Shown one piece after another: positions 18,217 to 26,775 of a stretch of DNA of 64,000 bases. A model generated the notes under the pieces. The model was given only the letters and a program-made list of their open reading frames with translations. It had not been told where the DNA came from and searched no databases. A program made the position numbers and the translations under genes. The DNA is from Streptomyces eurythermus (GTDB lineage Bacteria; Actinomycetota; Actinomycetes; Streptomycetales; Streptomycetaceae). The stretch covers positions 124,001-188,000 of the forward strand of contig NZ_BMSK01000010.1 of NCBI RefSeq assembly GCF_014649115.1, written 5' to 3'. Each line of letters begins with the position of its first letter. The stretch's first letter is position 1.

Positions 18217-18630
18217 TCAGGCGTCCGCTTTGCGTGTTCGCTCGGGTTGCCTGGCATCGATGCCCAGGTGTTCGCCGACCCGGTTGACGAGCAGGGTCAT
18301 CTCGTAGGCGATCTGACCGATGTCGGCCTCCGCCCCGGTGAGCACGCACAGACAGCTGCCGGTGCCGGCCGCGGTCACGAACAGCACGGCATCGTCGTAC
18401 TCGATCATCGTCTGGCGCACCCTGCCCGCGCCGAAGTGTCGTCCCGAGCCCTTGGCCAGGCTGTGCAATCCGGACGCCACGGCGGCCAGATGCTCGGCGT
18501 CCTCACGGCGTAGGCCCGTGCTCGCCGCGGTGACCAGCCCGTCGTTCGACAGGACCAGCGAGTGGCGGACGTGGTCCACCCGCTCGGTCAGATCGTCCAG
18601 GAGCCAGCCGAGGCCCTGGTTCTGCGCCAT
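18217..18630 (-). CDS. Roadblock/LC7-domain protein
   Basis: 137 aa with the complete roadblock/LC7 fold pattern: GWLLDDLTERVDHVRHSLVLSNDGLV, AEHLAAVASGLHSLAKGSG, TMIEYDDAVLFVTAAGTGSCLCVLT, and DIGQIAYEMTLLVNRVGEHLG. In Streptomyces such proteins are the second gene of conservons (cvn), acting with a sensor kinase, DUF742 protein and small GTPase. Here none of those partners is adjacent, so this is an orphan copy. ATG at 18630 with GGAGAGGGA upstream. Confidence 0.88.
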   Translation of the reverse strand: MAQNQGLGWLLDDLTERVDHVRHSLVLSNDGLVTAASTGLRREDAEHLAAVASGLHSLAKGSGRHFGAGRVRQTMIEYDDAVLFVTAAGTGSCLCVLTGAEADIGQIAYEMTLLVNRVGEHLGIDARQPERTRKADA

Positions 18631-18721
18631 GTCCCTCTCCCCGTGTGATGTCTCCCCCTGGCTGGAGGAACTCTCCGCCAGCCTTCCCCACGACCGGCGT
18701 GCGGGCAAGCAGGATGGGCGC

Positions 18722-19150
18722 ATGGCAGAGAAGATGACCGATGAGGAATGGCGGGCGTTCGTCTCGGACGGCACCCGCACCGGCAAACTGTCCACCGTTC
18801 GCGCCGACGGGAGCCCGCATGTGGCCCCGGTCTGGTTTCTCCTCGATGGAGACGCCCTGGTGCTCACCACCGGCAAGGACACCGTGAAAGGGCGCAATCT
18901 GACCCGTGACGGCCGGGTCGCCCTGTGCGTGGACGACGACCGTCCGCCGTTCCACTTCGTGGTGCTGAACGGCGAGGCCGAGGTGTCGGAGGATCTGGCC
19001 GAACTCCGTCAGTGGGCCACCCGGATCGCGGCCCGCTACGTGGGCGAGGACGACGCCGAGGAGTACGGCGCCCGCAATGGCGTACCGGGCGAACTCCTCG
19101 TGCGGGTCAGCATCGACAATGTGGTGGCGGTACGGGATCTCGCGGCCTGA
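18722..19150 (+). CDS. PPOX-class F420-dependent oxidoreductase
   Basis: 142 aa split-barrel flavin/deazaflavin protein. Typical segments: MTDEEWRAFVSDGTRTGKLSTVRADG, PHVAPVWFLLDGDALVLTTG, GRNLTRDGRVALCVDDDRPPFHFVVLNGEA, and the closing LLVRVSIDNVVAVRDL. Members use F420 (or FMN) for reductions of unknown substrates. It is divergent from the LC7 gene. ATG at 18722; a longer frame upstream overlaps the LC7 gene and is not supported. Confidence 0.88.
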   Translation: MAEKMTDEEWRAFVSDGTRTGKLSTVRADGSPHVAPVWFLLDGDALVLTTGKDTVKGRNLTRDGRVALCVDDDRPPFHFVVLNGEAEVSEDLAELRQWATRIAARYVGEDDAEEYGARNGVPGELLVRVSIDNVVAVRDLAA

Positions 19151-19223
19151 GCCGCGGGAGCGCGCGTTGCGGTCACGGCGGTGACCGACGGCGCCGGCGA
19201 AGGCCGGACGGCGGTGCGGAATC

Positions 19224-19832
19224 ATGCGGAGCATGAGCGACGACCACACACATGTCCAGGAATTCTTCACCGTCCGGGCCGCCGACTGGGACAGCCGGTT
19301 CCCGGATGACGGCCCTGCCTACGCGGCAGCCGTCGCCGACCTCGGATTGCGCGAGGGGGACCGCGTCCTGGACGCGGGCTGCGGCACGGGGCGGGCCCTG
19401 CCGCCCCTGCGGGCCGCCGTCGGCCCCTCCGGCGTGGTGCTGGGGGCCGATCTGACCCCGGCGATGCTCCAGGCCGCCACACGGGCCGGCCGGCACCGCT
19501 CGGGTCGGCTGCTGCTCGCGGACGTCGCCGCGTTGCCGCTGCGTTCGGGCTGTCTGGACGCCGTGTTCGCGGCCGGTCTGATCGCCCATCTGCCGCATCC
19601 GGTGGAGAACCTGCGGGAACTGGCCCGCGCCGTGCGGCGGGGAGGCCTGCTCGGGCTCTTCCATCCGATCGGCCGTGCCGCCCTGGCCGCACGCCAAGGC
19701 CGCCGTATCACGCCCGACGACCTGCGGGCCGAGGCCAATCTCCGGCCGCTGCTGGCGCGTTCGGGCTGGCGCATGACGTCGTACGTGGACGAGGACGCCC
19801 GTTTCCTCGCGCTCGCGGTGCGCGAGGACTGA
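19224..19832 (+). CDS. Class I SAM-dependent methyltransferase
   Basis: About 200 aa. Rossmann motif I VLDAGCGTGRALPPL (about residue 48), acidic motif VLGADLTPAMLQAA, and motif IV region LDAVFAAGLIAHLPHP followed by NLRELARAVRRGGLLGLFHPIG. It is of the Methyltransf_11 (UbiE-like) type. Substrate unknown. ATG at 19224 or at 19233; the second has CGGAG just upstream. Transcribed convergently toward the hydrolase gene with a 13-bp gap. Confidence 0.88.
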   Translation: MRSMSDDHTHVQEFFTVRAADWDSRFPDDGPAYAAAVADLGLREGDRVLDAGCGTGRALPPLRAAVGPSGVVLGADLTPAMLQAATRAGRHRSGRLLLADVAALPLRSGCLDAVFAAGLIAHLPHPVENLRELARAVRRGGLLGLFHPIGRAALAARQGRRITPDDLRAEANLRPLLARSGWRMTSYVDEDARFLALAVRED

Positions 19833-19845
19833 CCGCCCCGACGGA

Positions 19846-20601
19846 TCAGGCCGTGCCGGCGACTGCTGCCGCGAAGGCGCCGGGGTTGTCGAACATGACG
19901 TTGTGCCCGGCGCCGGACACCGTCACCACGCGTACTCCGGCGGCTTCCAGGCTCTCGCGGCCCGCGAGTTCGCCGCTGGCCTCGCCCTGGAGGAAGATCC
20001 GGTCGACGGGCAGCCCCTCCAGGAGCGTACGCATCACGGGGCTGGAGCCCCGGCACAGACCGACGGCGCTGCGGTGCAGGGCGCGCGGATCGGCCAGCCG
20101 CATGGTGGCCGCCCACAGCGGGCCCACCGCGCCCAGCACGCGCGCGTACCCCTCCTCGACGAACTCCTCCTCTTCGTAGGCGGCGATGCCGCTGCTGGCG
20201 GCGGTCGACGGTGGAAAGGCGTCCAGGTTGGCCTCTGTCAGCACCAGCCGCGAGACGAGGTCGGGCCGCCGGTGGGCGAGGACGATGGCCACGGCACCGC
20301 CCATGCTGTGCGCGACCAGTTCGGCGCCCGTGACTCCGGCCGCATCCAGTGCGGCCGCGACGGCGTGGGCGTGGTCGTCCAGGGTGTAGCCGAAGTCCTG
20401 GGGGCGGTCGCTCGTGCCGTGCCCGGGCAGGTCGACGAACAGGCCGCGTCTGCCGGCCAGTTCGGGCCGGGCGGCGATGTGGGCGTGGTAGACGGCGGAC
20501 TTGGATCCCAGTCCGTGCAGATATACCCGGGCGGGCTCCGCCCCGGGCACCTCCGTCCACCGGATGTGGCTCCCCCTGCTGTCGAACGCGGCCTGCCGCA
20601 T
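19846..20601 (-). CDS. Alpha/beta hydrolase
   Basis: 251 aa. Oxyanion segment YLHGLGSKS, nucleophile elbow VAHSMGGAVAI (Ser in the Gly/Ala-x-Ser-x-Gly turn), FVDLPGHGTSDRP, and the final histidine in VSGAGHNVMFDNP define the fold and catalytic triad. A lid of acidic residues (AYEEEEFVEEGYAR) is present. Probably an esterase or hydrolase of small substrates. ATG at 20601 follows a consensus AAGGAGG. Divergent from a PadR regulator with palindromes between them, so likely PadR-controlled. Confidence 0.88.
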   Translation of the reverse strand: MRQAAFDSRGSHIRWTEVPGAEPARVYLHGLGSKSAVYHAHIAARPELAGRRGLFVDLPGHGTSDRPQDFGYTLDDHAHAVAAALDAAGVTGAELVAHSMGGAVAIVLAHRRPDLVSRLVLTEANLDAFPPSTAASSGIAAYEEEEFVEEGYARVLGAVGPLWAATMRLADPRALHRSAVGLCRGSSPVMRTLLEGLPVDRIFLQGEASGELAGRESLEAAGVRVVTVSGAGHNVMFDNPGAFAAAVAGTA

Positions 20602-20635
20602 GTGCCCCTCCTTGTGCCTGCAACGACGCCGCACG

Positions 20636-20688
20636 ATACCTCGTAAGCGAGGTATAGCGTCAAGGCGATACTGGAATAGCGATGTATC
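20636..20688. promoter_or_regulatory. Putative PadR operators
   Basis: Two dyads lie in the 106-bp gap between hydrolase and padR. The first is a perfect 8-bp inverted repeat ATACCTCG (20636-20643) and CGAGGTAT (20648-20655). The second is GATAC (20667-20671) and GTATC (20684-20688). ATAC/GTAT arms fit the general PadR site style (AT-rich dyads). Confidence 0.6.
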
Positions 20689-20707
20689 CCTGCGGCAGAA
20701 TGCGGGC

Positions 20708-21241
20708 ATGCTCGAGCTCGCCATCCTGGGATTCCTGTACGACGCGCCGCTGCACGGATATGTCCTGCGCCGCCATATCGCCGCGCTCACCGGACATGTG
20801 CGCCCGGTCGCGGAGAGCACGTTGTACCCGGCGATCAAACGGCTGGAGAAGGCGGGCCTGCTGGTACGGGCCACCGAGCCCGGTGCCGTCGCCGCGCCGC
20901 GCCATGTACTGACGCTGACCGAGGAGGGCGGACGCGAGCTGATGCGCCGGCTCGCCGAGCCCGCCCAGCGGGAGATCACCGACGAGAACCACTGGTTCAC
21001 GCTGCTGGCGTTCCTGCGGCACTTGGCCGATCCCGCCGCGCAGGCGGCCGTGCTGCGACGCCGGCTGGCCTTCCTGGAGGAGCCGGCGAGCTTTTTCTAC
21101 GACGGCGACCGGCCGCTGAGCGCCGAGGAGCTGGACGACCCCTTCCGGCGGGGCGTCCTCACCATCGCGCGTGCCACGAGCCGGGCCGAACTGGCCTGGC
21201 TGCGGGACACCCTCGCGTCACTCGACGGGGTCGGGCGCTGA
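20708..21241 (+). CDS. PadR-family transcriptional regulator
   Basis: 177 aa. PadR winged helix at the N-terminus: MLELAILGFLYDAPLHGYVLRRHI, ESTLYPAIKRLEKAGLLVRATEPG, PRHVLTLTEEGGRELMRRL. The C-terminal domain (residues 100-175) is the Vir_act_alpha_C-type helical dimerisation region. Divergent from an alpha/beta hydrolase with two dyads between, suggesting it represses itself and that gene. Its last 24 bp overlap the 3' end of the convergent DUF2236 gene. Confidence 0.92.
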   Translation: MLELAILGFLYDAPLHGYVLRRHIAALTGHVRPVAESTLYPAIKRLEKAGLLVRATEPGAVAAPRHVLTLTEEGGRELMRRLAEPAQREITDENHWFTLLAFLRHLADPAAQAAVLRRRLAFLEEPASFFYDGDRPLSAEELDDPFRRGVLTIARATSRAELAWLRDTLASLDGVGR

Positions 21242-22123
21242 CGTGCCCCGGTGCCGCACCGGGCAGCCGCGCAGCCCGGGAACCGGGCGGGTTCCCAGGT
21301 CGGCCACGCGGTAGCCGTCCGGGTAGCCCTTGATCTCCCAATTCTGACGCGCGAAGTGCGGGTTGCGGCGCGGCGGCATGAGCCGGACCAGGCGGCCGCG
21401 CGTCCATACGGCCCGGCGCACCAGCGCGGTGGCCGCCGCGCCGGGTTTCGGGTAGTGGAAGGCGCGCAGGAGCGGCTCGTCGAGCAGGGCGAGTGTCACC
21501 GTGCGCAGCAGCGGGGCCAGGGGACGCGGGTACCAGGAGGCCATCAGGGCGAGCGTGGCGTCGGAGACCCGCCGGGCCTCCTCGTCCCAGCCGAAGTGGG
21601 CCTCTTCGTAGGAGTCGAGAAGGGCTTCGAACTCCTCGTAGGTCCGGGGGATGTCCGGGATACCCATGTGCCGGCCGAGAGTGCGGTAGTACTCGGTGGT
21701 GGCGACGATCTCGTGCCGGGACAGCCGTCGCCAGCCGTAGGTGTCGATCCAGCGCCTGGGCACCACCACGAAGGTGCTCAGCACATACCGCATGTCGTCG
21801 TCGCCGATGTCGTAACTGCGGTGCATCTGGTTGATGCGGCGGATCGCCGTGCGCCCCTGCTCCGCGGCGAAGCCGTGTTCCAGGACGGTGTCGAGGAGGA
21901 GCGAGGTGTCGTCGTACCGCTTCTGCGTGCGCTCGGTCAGTTCCGCCGTCCGCGCGAGCAGCCGGCCGATGCTCGGTACCGCGTAGGTGCGGTACAGGGC
22001 CAGTTCCAGGGCGCGCGTGTAGTCCCAGGGGAACTCCAAGGACACGCTGATCCGGTAGATCTCCAGTGCGTCCGCCACCGGGTCCAGCCGACGGATCCGC
22101 TCCAGACGTTCGAACCGCTTCAC
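21218..22123 (-). CDS. DUF2236 / MpaB-type oxygenase-domain protein
   Basis: 301 aa, GTG start at 22123. The fold of the rubber oxygenase/MpaB family is indicated by FPWDYTRALELALYRTYAVPSIGRLL, the conserved QGRTAIRRINQMHRSYDIGDDDMRYVLSTFVVVPRRWIDTYG with its histidines, and RRLSRHEIVATTEYYRTLGRHMGIP. Related proteins bind heme and are oxygenases or remain of unknown substrate. No partner gene is obvious. The 3' end overlaps padR by 24 bp on the opposite strand. Confidence 0.8.
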   Translation of the reverse strand: MKRFERLERIRRLDPVADALEIYRISVSLEFPWDYTRALELALYRTYAVPSIGRLLARTAELTERTQKRYDDTSLLLDTVLEHGFAAEQGRTAIRRINQMHRSYDIGDDDMRYVLSTFVVVPRRWIDTYGWRRLSRHEIVATTEYYRTLGRHMGIPDIPRTYEEFEALLDSYEEAHFGWDEEARRVSDATLALMASWYPRPLAPLLRTVTLALLDEPLLRAFHYPKPGAAATALVRRAVWTRGRLVRLMPPRRNPHFARQNWEIKGYPDGYRVADLGTRPVPGLRGCPVRHRGTSAPDPVE

Positions 22124-22218
22124 CGCGTCGCCCCTTCTGCCGTCGAAACTCCAACTCTACGTTGTGGGACAGCAGATGGGCGATCGGCACTGATCGGTTC
22201 GGGGAGAGGGTGGTCCAG

Positions 22219-22515
22219 GTGTTCGACGCGATCCGCAGGTACGTCGGCGGGTTCCGCGCCCCCACGCAGGCGCGGCCGGCCGGCGCCCGGGAGAAGGGCG
22301 CGCACAACTTGTTCGAGGCGGCGGCCGTCCATGTGGCCGCGCGGGCGGAGGGCGACGAGGAACGGCTCGAGGAGGCGGCGGCGTGGGTGTCGCCGGAGGC
22401 GTTGTCCTTCGGAGTGAGCGAGCTGGCCTGCCGGGCGGTCGTGGCGCTGGCCAGGGAGCGCGGCGAGTCGCCTGGCGCGGTGGCTCGCGACCTCCTCGGT
22501 CTGCCCGCCGACTAA
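22219..22515 (+). CDS. Small hypothetical protein
   Basis: 98 aa from GTG at 22219, preceded by GGGGAGAGGG; GTG at 22210 is an alternative. Mostly helical and Ala/Glu-rich (GAREKGAHNLFEAAAVHVAARAEGDEERLEEAAAW, VSELACRAVVALARERGESPG). No signal, membrane segment or recognised motif. Divergent from the DUF2236 gene. I do not recognise the family. Confidence 0.6.
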   Translation: MFDAIRRYVGGFRAPTQARPAGAREKGAHNLFEAAAVHVAARAEGDEERLEEAAAWVSPEALSFGVSELACRAVVALARERGESPGAVARDLLGLPAD

Positions 22516-22593
22516 GCGGAAGTCCCGACTCCCGGTGCGGTCGTTTCGCCCCTTTCCAGGGGGAAACCTGCAGCTCCGCGTGGCCCCGAAGCC

Positions 22594-22623
22594 GTGACAA
22601 CCGGCTTGCGCTCGCACTAGGGT
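22594..22623 (+). promoter_or_regulatory. Candidate vegetative promoter
   Basis: GTGACA at 22594-22599 and TAGGGT at 22618-22623, spaced by 18 bp, 35 bp before the ATG of the next gene. This fits a HrdB-type -35/-10 pair. Confidence 0.45.
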
Positions 22624-22657
22624 GCGCGCCGACGGACCAACCACTGGGGAGGCAGAG

Positions 22658-23500
22658 ATGGCCGGAACGGATGATGTGGCCGTCGCCGCCGCGGACGATG
22701 CGCTGTATGTGCTGACGGCGGTACTGCTGACGCCGGCACAGTTCCCGAGCGTGCTGGGCGACGACTACCCGGCGGCGTGCGCGGTGCTGGGTCTGCCGCC
22801 GCTCGCCGACGGGTACGGCCTGGTGCTGGGCCAGGACGGGGACGGCGCTCGCTGGACGGTCGTCATAGACGACGTCGCGCTGGTCGCCGTGGCGATCGCG
22901 TCCTGGGACTGCGGCATGGAATACGAGCTGTCGCCGGACGAAAGCGCGGTGGTGACCGCCCTGCCGGGGTGGCCCCTGGCCGTCGCCGTCGCCGCGCCCG
23001 GGGTCCCCGCGCCGCACGATCCCCCCGCCGAGTCGGCGGGCCGGCCGGCGCTGAGCCCACCGGACACCAGTTCCTGGGGACCGGCCCAGCGCCGTCTGGG
23101 CGCCGACGAGATCGCGCTGCGATGGGCCGCGTGGCGGGAGCAGATCGACGACGCCGACTTCCGCGCGCCCGACGGGCCGGCGAAGGACGCGCCGTCCGCC
23201 CAGGGCGGCGAGGAGGGCCCCGCGCGCGGCGGCCACGCGGGTGTCCGCCGGGTGCTCGCGGAGGCGCGCGCCTACGTCGGCTCCCCGCCGCCGCTCGGCC
23301 GGGTGCGCTCGTCGTTCGCCCCGGGCGACGCCCGTACGTTGCGTGCCGACGGCCCCGGCTGGTCGCTCGTGGCCCGCACCGACGACATCGCGTTCGTCCT
23401 CCTCGACGACGAGCCCGGCGAGGTCCATCCGGTGGGCCGGGGTCCCGAACTGCCGGGCTTGCTGGAAGCTCTCGACAAGATGGCCGTACGTCCGCTGTGA
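22658..23500 (+). CDS. Hypothetical protein of Streptomyces type
   Basis: 280 aa. Two conserved-looking halves are joined by a Pro/Ala-rich linker (residues about 105-145). The N-terminal half starts DDALYVLTAVLLTPAQFPSVLG and has ARWTVVIDDVALVAVAIASWDCGMEYEL. The C-terminal half ends with GWSLVARTDDIAFVLLDDEPGEVHPVG and LLEALDKMAVRPL. It is acidic and lacks signal or membrane segments. I do not recognise a catalytic motif. GGGGAGGCAGAG precedes the ATG and a promoter-like pair lies upstream. Confidence 0.72.
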   Translation: MAGTDDVAVAAADDALYVLTAVLLTPAQFPSVLGDDYPAACAVLGLPPLADGYGLVLGQDGDGARWTVVIDDVALVAVAIASWDCGMEYELSPDESAVVTALPGWPLAVAVAAPGVPAPHDPPAESAGRPALSPPDTSSWGPAQRRLGADEIALRWAAWREQIDDADFRAPDGPAKDAPSAQGGEEGPARGGHAGVRRVLAEARAYVGSPPPLGRVRSSFAPGDARTLRADGPGWSLVARTDDIAFVLLDDEPGEVHPVGRGPELPGLLEALDKMAVRPL

Positions 23501-23629
23501 GGCTCGGCAGCCGTACGACACCTGCGGGTCCCAGGAGTACCCGTCCCCGCCCGATGACGCTGCCCCTTGTGGGCCCAGTCGGCCGCTACGGTCGCCCCGC
23601 TCGCCGACCGCCTGTCGCGCGCCGGTGCC

Positions 23630-23812
23630 TCAGCGGCCGAGTTCCTTGCGGGCGACCCGGCGGACCCTGCGCCGCTGCGAGGGGTCCAGGGCGAGATACG
23701 CCACGACCGGCACTCCGACGACGATCAGGAACGCCACCCACCAGGGCAGCCATATCAGCAGGATCAGCCCGACCGCCACGCCCCCTACGGCGATCTTCGC
23801 GTTCTTGGACAT
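23630..23812 (-). CDS. Small two-helix membrane protein
   Basis: 60 aa: MSKNAKIAVGGVAVGLILLIWLP is a membrane helix, WWVAFLIVVGVPVVAYLAL a second, and the tail is basic (SQRRRVRRVARKELGR). Consistent with an integral membrane protein with cytoplasmic positive C-terminus. The ATG at 23812 follows AAGGAGGCGACGCTC, a consensus ribosome site, so the upstream ATG at 23902 was rejected. Function unknown. Confidence 0.72.
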   Translation of the reverse strand: MSKNAKIAVGGVAVGLILLIWLPWWVAFLIVVGVPVVAYLALDPSQRRRVRRVARKELGR

Positions 23813-24121
23813 GAGCGTCGCCTCCTTCGCGGCCGCTGCCGCACTCTGCTCTGGAGAACGACCTCCCGCTCCCGGCGGTTCCGCCCCCGGACCCTGACTC
23901 ATCCCTGAGGTACGCCCCTAGTGGCTCGCCAAGGGCTCCGGCCGCAGGTCCTTCGAACAGATGGTTCAGCTGCTGGGCACATCGCGAGACGGCGGGTCAC
24001 CGGGTGCCGGCGCGTGCGTCCGATGAGTGGCGGACGCCGGTCGTTCACCCGTCCGTCGTGCGGTGTTCCTCCGGGAGCCCAATCGTGGCCGCTGTCAACG
24101 ACCTTGTTCCCAGGAGGCCCG
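23813..24121. other. 309-bp divergent intergenic region
   Basis: Lies between the small membrane protein gene and the phytase-like gene. It must carry both promoters, but no convincing -35/-10 pair or dyad could be fixed by eye. The last bases hold CAGGAGG for the next start. Confidence 0.5.
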
Positions 24122-25459
24122 ATGTCCCCGACTGCCGCACGACGCCGCGTCCACCGTTCCGTCACCACGGGCCTGCCCTTGGCCCTGGCCGCCGCCCTCG
24201 TGGTCGCGGGAACGGCCGCGGCGGCGCCGTCCAAGGAGGCCCGCGTCGTGCGCACGGCCACACTCGGTGAGATCCCGCTCGGCGCGTTCAGCAACGCGCT
24301 GCTGCCGGGAAGCGTGGCCGACGACCACGGCGTGCGGCTCGGCGGCATCGGCAGCGACATCTACCCGGCGGGCCGCAAGGGCGAGTACTGGACGGTGACC
24401 GACCGCGGGCCCAACGGCCAGATCAAGGTGGACGGCAAGAAGCGCCGTACCTTCCCGGTGCCGGGCTTCGACCCCGCGATCGTGAGAATCCGGGTCTCCG
24501 GGAACACCGTCGAGGTCATCGACGCGATACCGCTCACCACTTCCTCGGGGAAGGCCGTCACCGGGCTGCCCGACCAGCGGGGCCGGGACGAGGCGCCGTA
24601 CACCTACGACGCGAGGACGCCGCTTTCCCACAACCCGAACGGCCTGGACACCGAGGGCATCGTACGGGCCGGGGACGGCAGCTTCTGGCTCGTGGACGAG
24701 TACGGGCCGTCCCTGGTGCACGTCTCCGCGCGCGGCAGGGTGCTCGCCCGCTATGTGCCCGAGGGGCTGGCCCTGACCGGTACGGACTACCCGGTGGTGG
24801 AGGCGCTGCCGTCGGTTCTGCTGCACCGCAAGACCAACCGGGGGTTCGAGGGGCTGGCCCAGCTGCCCGGCGGTGACCTCGTGATGGCCCTGCAGAGCCC
24901 GCTCTCCCTGCCGGACGCGGATGCCGGCGACGCTTCGCGCACCACCCGCCTGCTGCGTTTCTCGCCGCGTGAGAAGGCCGTCACGGCCGAGTACGCCTAC
25001 CGTTTCGACCCGGTCGGTGTGGTCGACCCGGGCGAGGACGACACCTCGGAGCTGAAGATCTCGTCGGTGGTGGCGGTCGGCCGCGACCGGCTGCTCGTCG
25101 AGGAACGCACGGACAGGTCGGCGCGACTGCAGTTGGTCAGGCTGGGACGCGGGGCGAACATCCTGGGCGGCCCGTGGGACGACGACGCCACGTCCCCCTC
25201 GCTGGAGGAGCTGGACGATCCGGCGTCCGCGGGTGTGCCGGTGCTGTCCAAGCGGCTCGTGGTGGACCTGGGCACGCTCGCCGGGGTGCCCGGGAAAATC
25301 GAGGGCATCGCGCGCGTGGATGACGACACGCTCGCGCTCGTCAATGACAACGACTTCGGGATGACCGACGGGGAGGGCGCGTTCGACGCCCGGGGCCGTC
25401 TGGTCGGCAGCGGTGTGAAGACGACGGTGGTGTACGTCCGTCTGCCCGAGAAGCTGTGA
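24122..25459 (+). CDS. Secreted esterase-like / phytase-like beta-propeller protein
   Basis: 445 aa with a signal peptide (RRRVHRSVTTGLPLALAAALVVAGTAAAA). The mature part fits the esterase-like activity of phytase family: GGIGSDIYPAGRKGEYWTVTDRGPNG, FDPAIVRIRV, NGLDTEGIVRAGDGSFWLVDEYGPSLV, FEGLAQLPGGDLVMALQSPL, and the late KIEGIARVDDDTLALVNDNDFG. These repeated Asp/Gly blades suggest a calcium-stabilised propeller. It may be a phosphoesterase acting outside the cell; the substrate is unknown. ATG preceded by AGGAGG. A strong hairpin follows the stop. Confidence 0.85.
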   Translation: MSPTAARRRVHRSVTTGLPLALAAALVVAGTAAAAPSKEARVVRTATLGEIPLGAFSNALLPGSVADDHGVRLGGIGSDIYPAGRKGEYWTVTDRGPNGQIKVDGKKRRTFPVPGFDPAIVRIRVSGNTVEVIDAIPLTTSSGKAVTGLPDQRGRDEAPYTYDARTPLSHNPNGLDTEGIVRAGDGSFWLVDEYGPSLVHVSARGRVLARYVPEGLALTGTDYPVVEALPSVLLHRKTNRGFEGLAQLPGGDLVMALQSPLSLPDADAGDASRTTRLLRFSPREKAVTAEYAYRFDPVGVVDPGEDDTSELKISSVVAVGRDRLLVEERTDRSARLQLVRLGRGANILGGPWDDDATSPSLEELDDPASAGVPVLSKRLVVDLGTLAGVPGKIEGIARVDDDTLALVNDNDFGMTDGEGAFDARGRLVGSGVKTTVVYVRLPEKL

Positions 25460-25460
25460 C

Positions 25461-25500
25461 GGGCGCGGGCCGTCCGCGGTCTGGCGGACGGCCCGCGCCC
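25461..25500. terminator. Strong bidirectional terminator hairpin
   Basis: Perfect 17-bp stem (25461-25477 with 25484-25500) and a 6-base GGTCTG loop, immediately after the phytase-like stop and before the convergent xylA end. Two copies of GGGCGATCGCC follow at 25502 and 25522. Confidence 0.85.
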
Positions 25501-25550
25501 TGGGCGATCGCCCCTGTGGCCGGGCGATCGCCGGTACGCGCGCGTGGGCG

Positions 25551-26717
25551 TCAGCCCCGCGCCCCCAGCAGGTGGTCCATCGCCAGCTGGTCGAGCCGTT
25601 CGAAGGCCATGCCGCGCGCGGCGGCCGCGTCCACGTCGAAGTCCTCGAAGGCCGTGCGGTCGGCCAGCAGCTCCTGGACACCGCCGGCGGCGGTCGGCTG
25701 GGCCAGCTCGTCCAGCCGCGACGCGCGCAGCGCCTCCTGCACCTCCGGGTCGGCGCGGAAGGCGGCCGCGCGCTCCTTCAGGATGAGGTAGTTGCGCATG
25801 CAGCCCGCGGCCGATGCCCACACGCCGTCGATGTCCTCGGTCCGCGGCGGCTTGAAGTCGAAGTGGCGCGGTCCTTCGTAACCGGCGCTCTCCAGGAGGT
25901 CGACCAGCCAGAAGGCGGCCCGCAGGTCCCCGGCGCCGAACCGCAGGTCCTGGTCGTACTTGATACCGGACTGGCCGTTGAGGTCGATGTGGAAGAGCTT
26001 GCCCGCCCACAGGGCCTGCGCGATGCCGTGCGGGAAGTTCAGGCCGGCCATCTGCTCGTGACCGACCTCCGGGTTGACGCCGTACAGCTCGGGCCGCTCC
26101 AGGCGCTCGATGAAGGCCAGCGCGTGGCCGACGGTGGGCAGCAGGATGTCGCCCCGGGGCTCGTTCGGCTTGGGCTCGATCGCGAAGCGGATGTCGTAGC
26201 CCTGCGAGGTGACGTACTCGCCGAGCAGGTCGAAGGCCTCCTTCATGCGGTCCAGGGCGGCGCGCACGTCCTTGGCGGCCCCCGACTCGGCACCCTCGCG
26301 ACCGCCCCAGGCGACGTACGTCTTCGCGCCCAGCTCGACCGCCAGGTCGATGTTGCGGATTGTCTTGCGGAGGGCGTAACGGCGCACGTCACGGTCGTTG
26401 GCGGTGAACGCGCCGTCCTTGAAGACGGGGTGCGTGAAGAGGTTCGTGGTGGCCATCGGGACGGTCATGCCGGTGGCGTCCAGGGCCTGCCGGAACCGCT
26501 TGATGTGCGACTCCCGCTCGGTGTCCGAAGAACCGAAGGGGATCAGGTCGTCGTCGTGGAAGGTCACACCGTGGGCGCCGAGTTCCGCCAGGCGCTGCAC
26601 CGTCTCGACCGGGTCGAGGGCGGGCCGGGTGGCGTCACCGAACGGGTCCCTTCCCTGCCAGCCGACGGTCCACAGGCCGAAGGTGAACCTGTCATCGGGG
26701 GTGGGCTGGTAGCTCAT
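25551..26717 (-). CDS. xylA: Xylose isomerase
   Basis: 388 aa, the exact length of Streptomyces D-xylose isomerases. It interconverts D-xylose and D-xylulose (also glucose and fructose) using two divalent metals. Visible active-site elements: FHDDDLIPF with His54 and Asp57, the VAWGGREG segment, FAIEPKPNEPRGD with metal-binding Glu and Lys, NPEVGHEQMAGLNF, and HIDLNGQSGIKYDQDL with the second metal site. Divergent from xylB across a 155-bp regulatory gap, giving the two enzymes that convert xylose to xylulose 5-phosphate. ATG at 26717 after AAGGAG. Confidence 0.98.
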   Translation of the reverse strand: MSYQPTPDDRFTFGLWTVGWQGRDPFGDATRPALDPVETVQRLAELGAHGVTFHDDDLIPFGSSDTERESHIKRFRQALDATGMTVPMATTNLFTHPVFKDGAFTANDRDVRRYALRKTIRNIDLAVELGAKTYVAWGGREGAESGAAKDVRAALDRMKEAFDLLGEYVTSQGYDIRFAIEPKPNEPRGDILLPTVGHALAFIERLERPELYGVNPEVGHEQMAGLNFPHGIAQALWAGKLFHIDLNGQSGIKYDQDLRFGAGDLRAAFWLVDLLESAGYEGPRHFDFKPPRTEDIDGVWASAAGCMRNYLILKERAAAFRADPEVQEALRASRLDELAQPTAAGGVQELLADRTAFEDFDVDAAAARGMAFERLDQLAMDHLLGARG

Positions 26718-26736
26718 GGCGCGGCTCCTTGCTGCG

Positions 26737-26775
26737 TACGAGTATTTCGTCATGGCCGTTTACAAATTAGTATGC
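26737..26775. promoter_or_regulatory. AT-rich candidate operator/promoter of the divergent xyl genes
   Basis: An AT-rich island in the xylA-xylB gap. AGTATTTCGT on the left and TACAAATTAGT on the right form an imperfect dyad centred near 26755, of the size bound by ROK-family xylose repressors. Dyad quality is modest. Confidence 0.4.
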
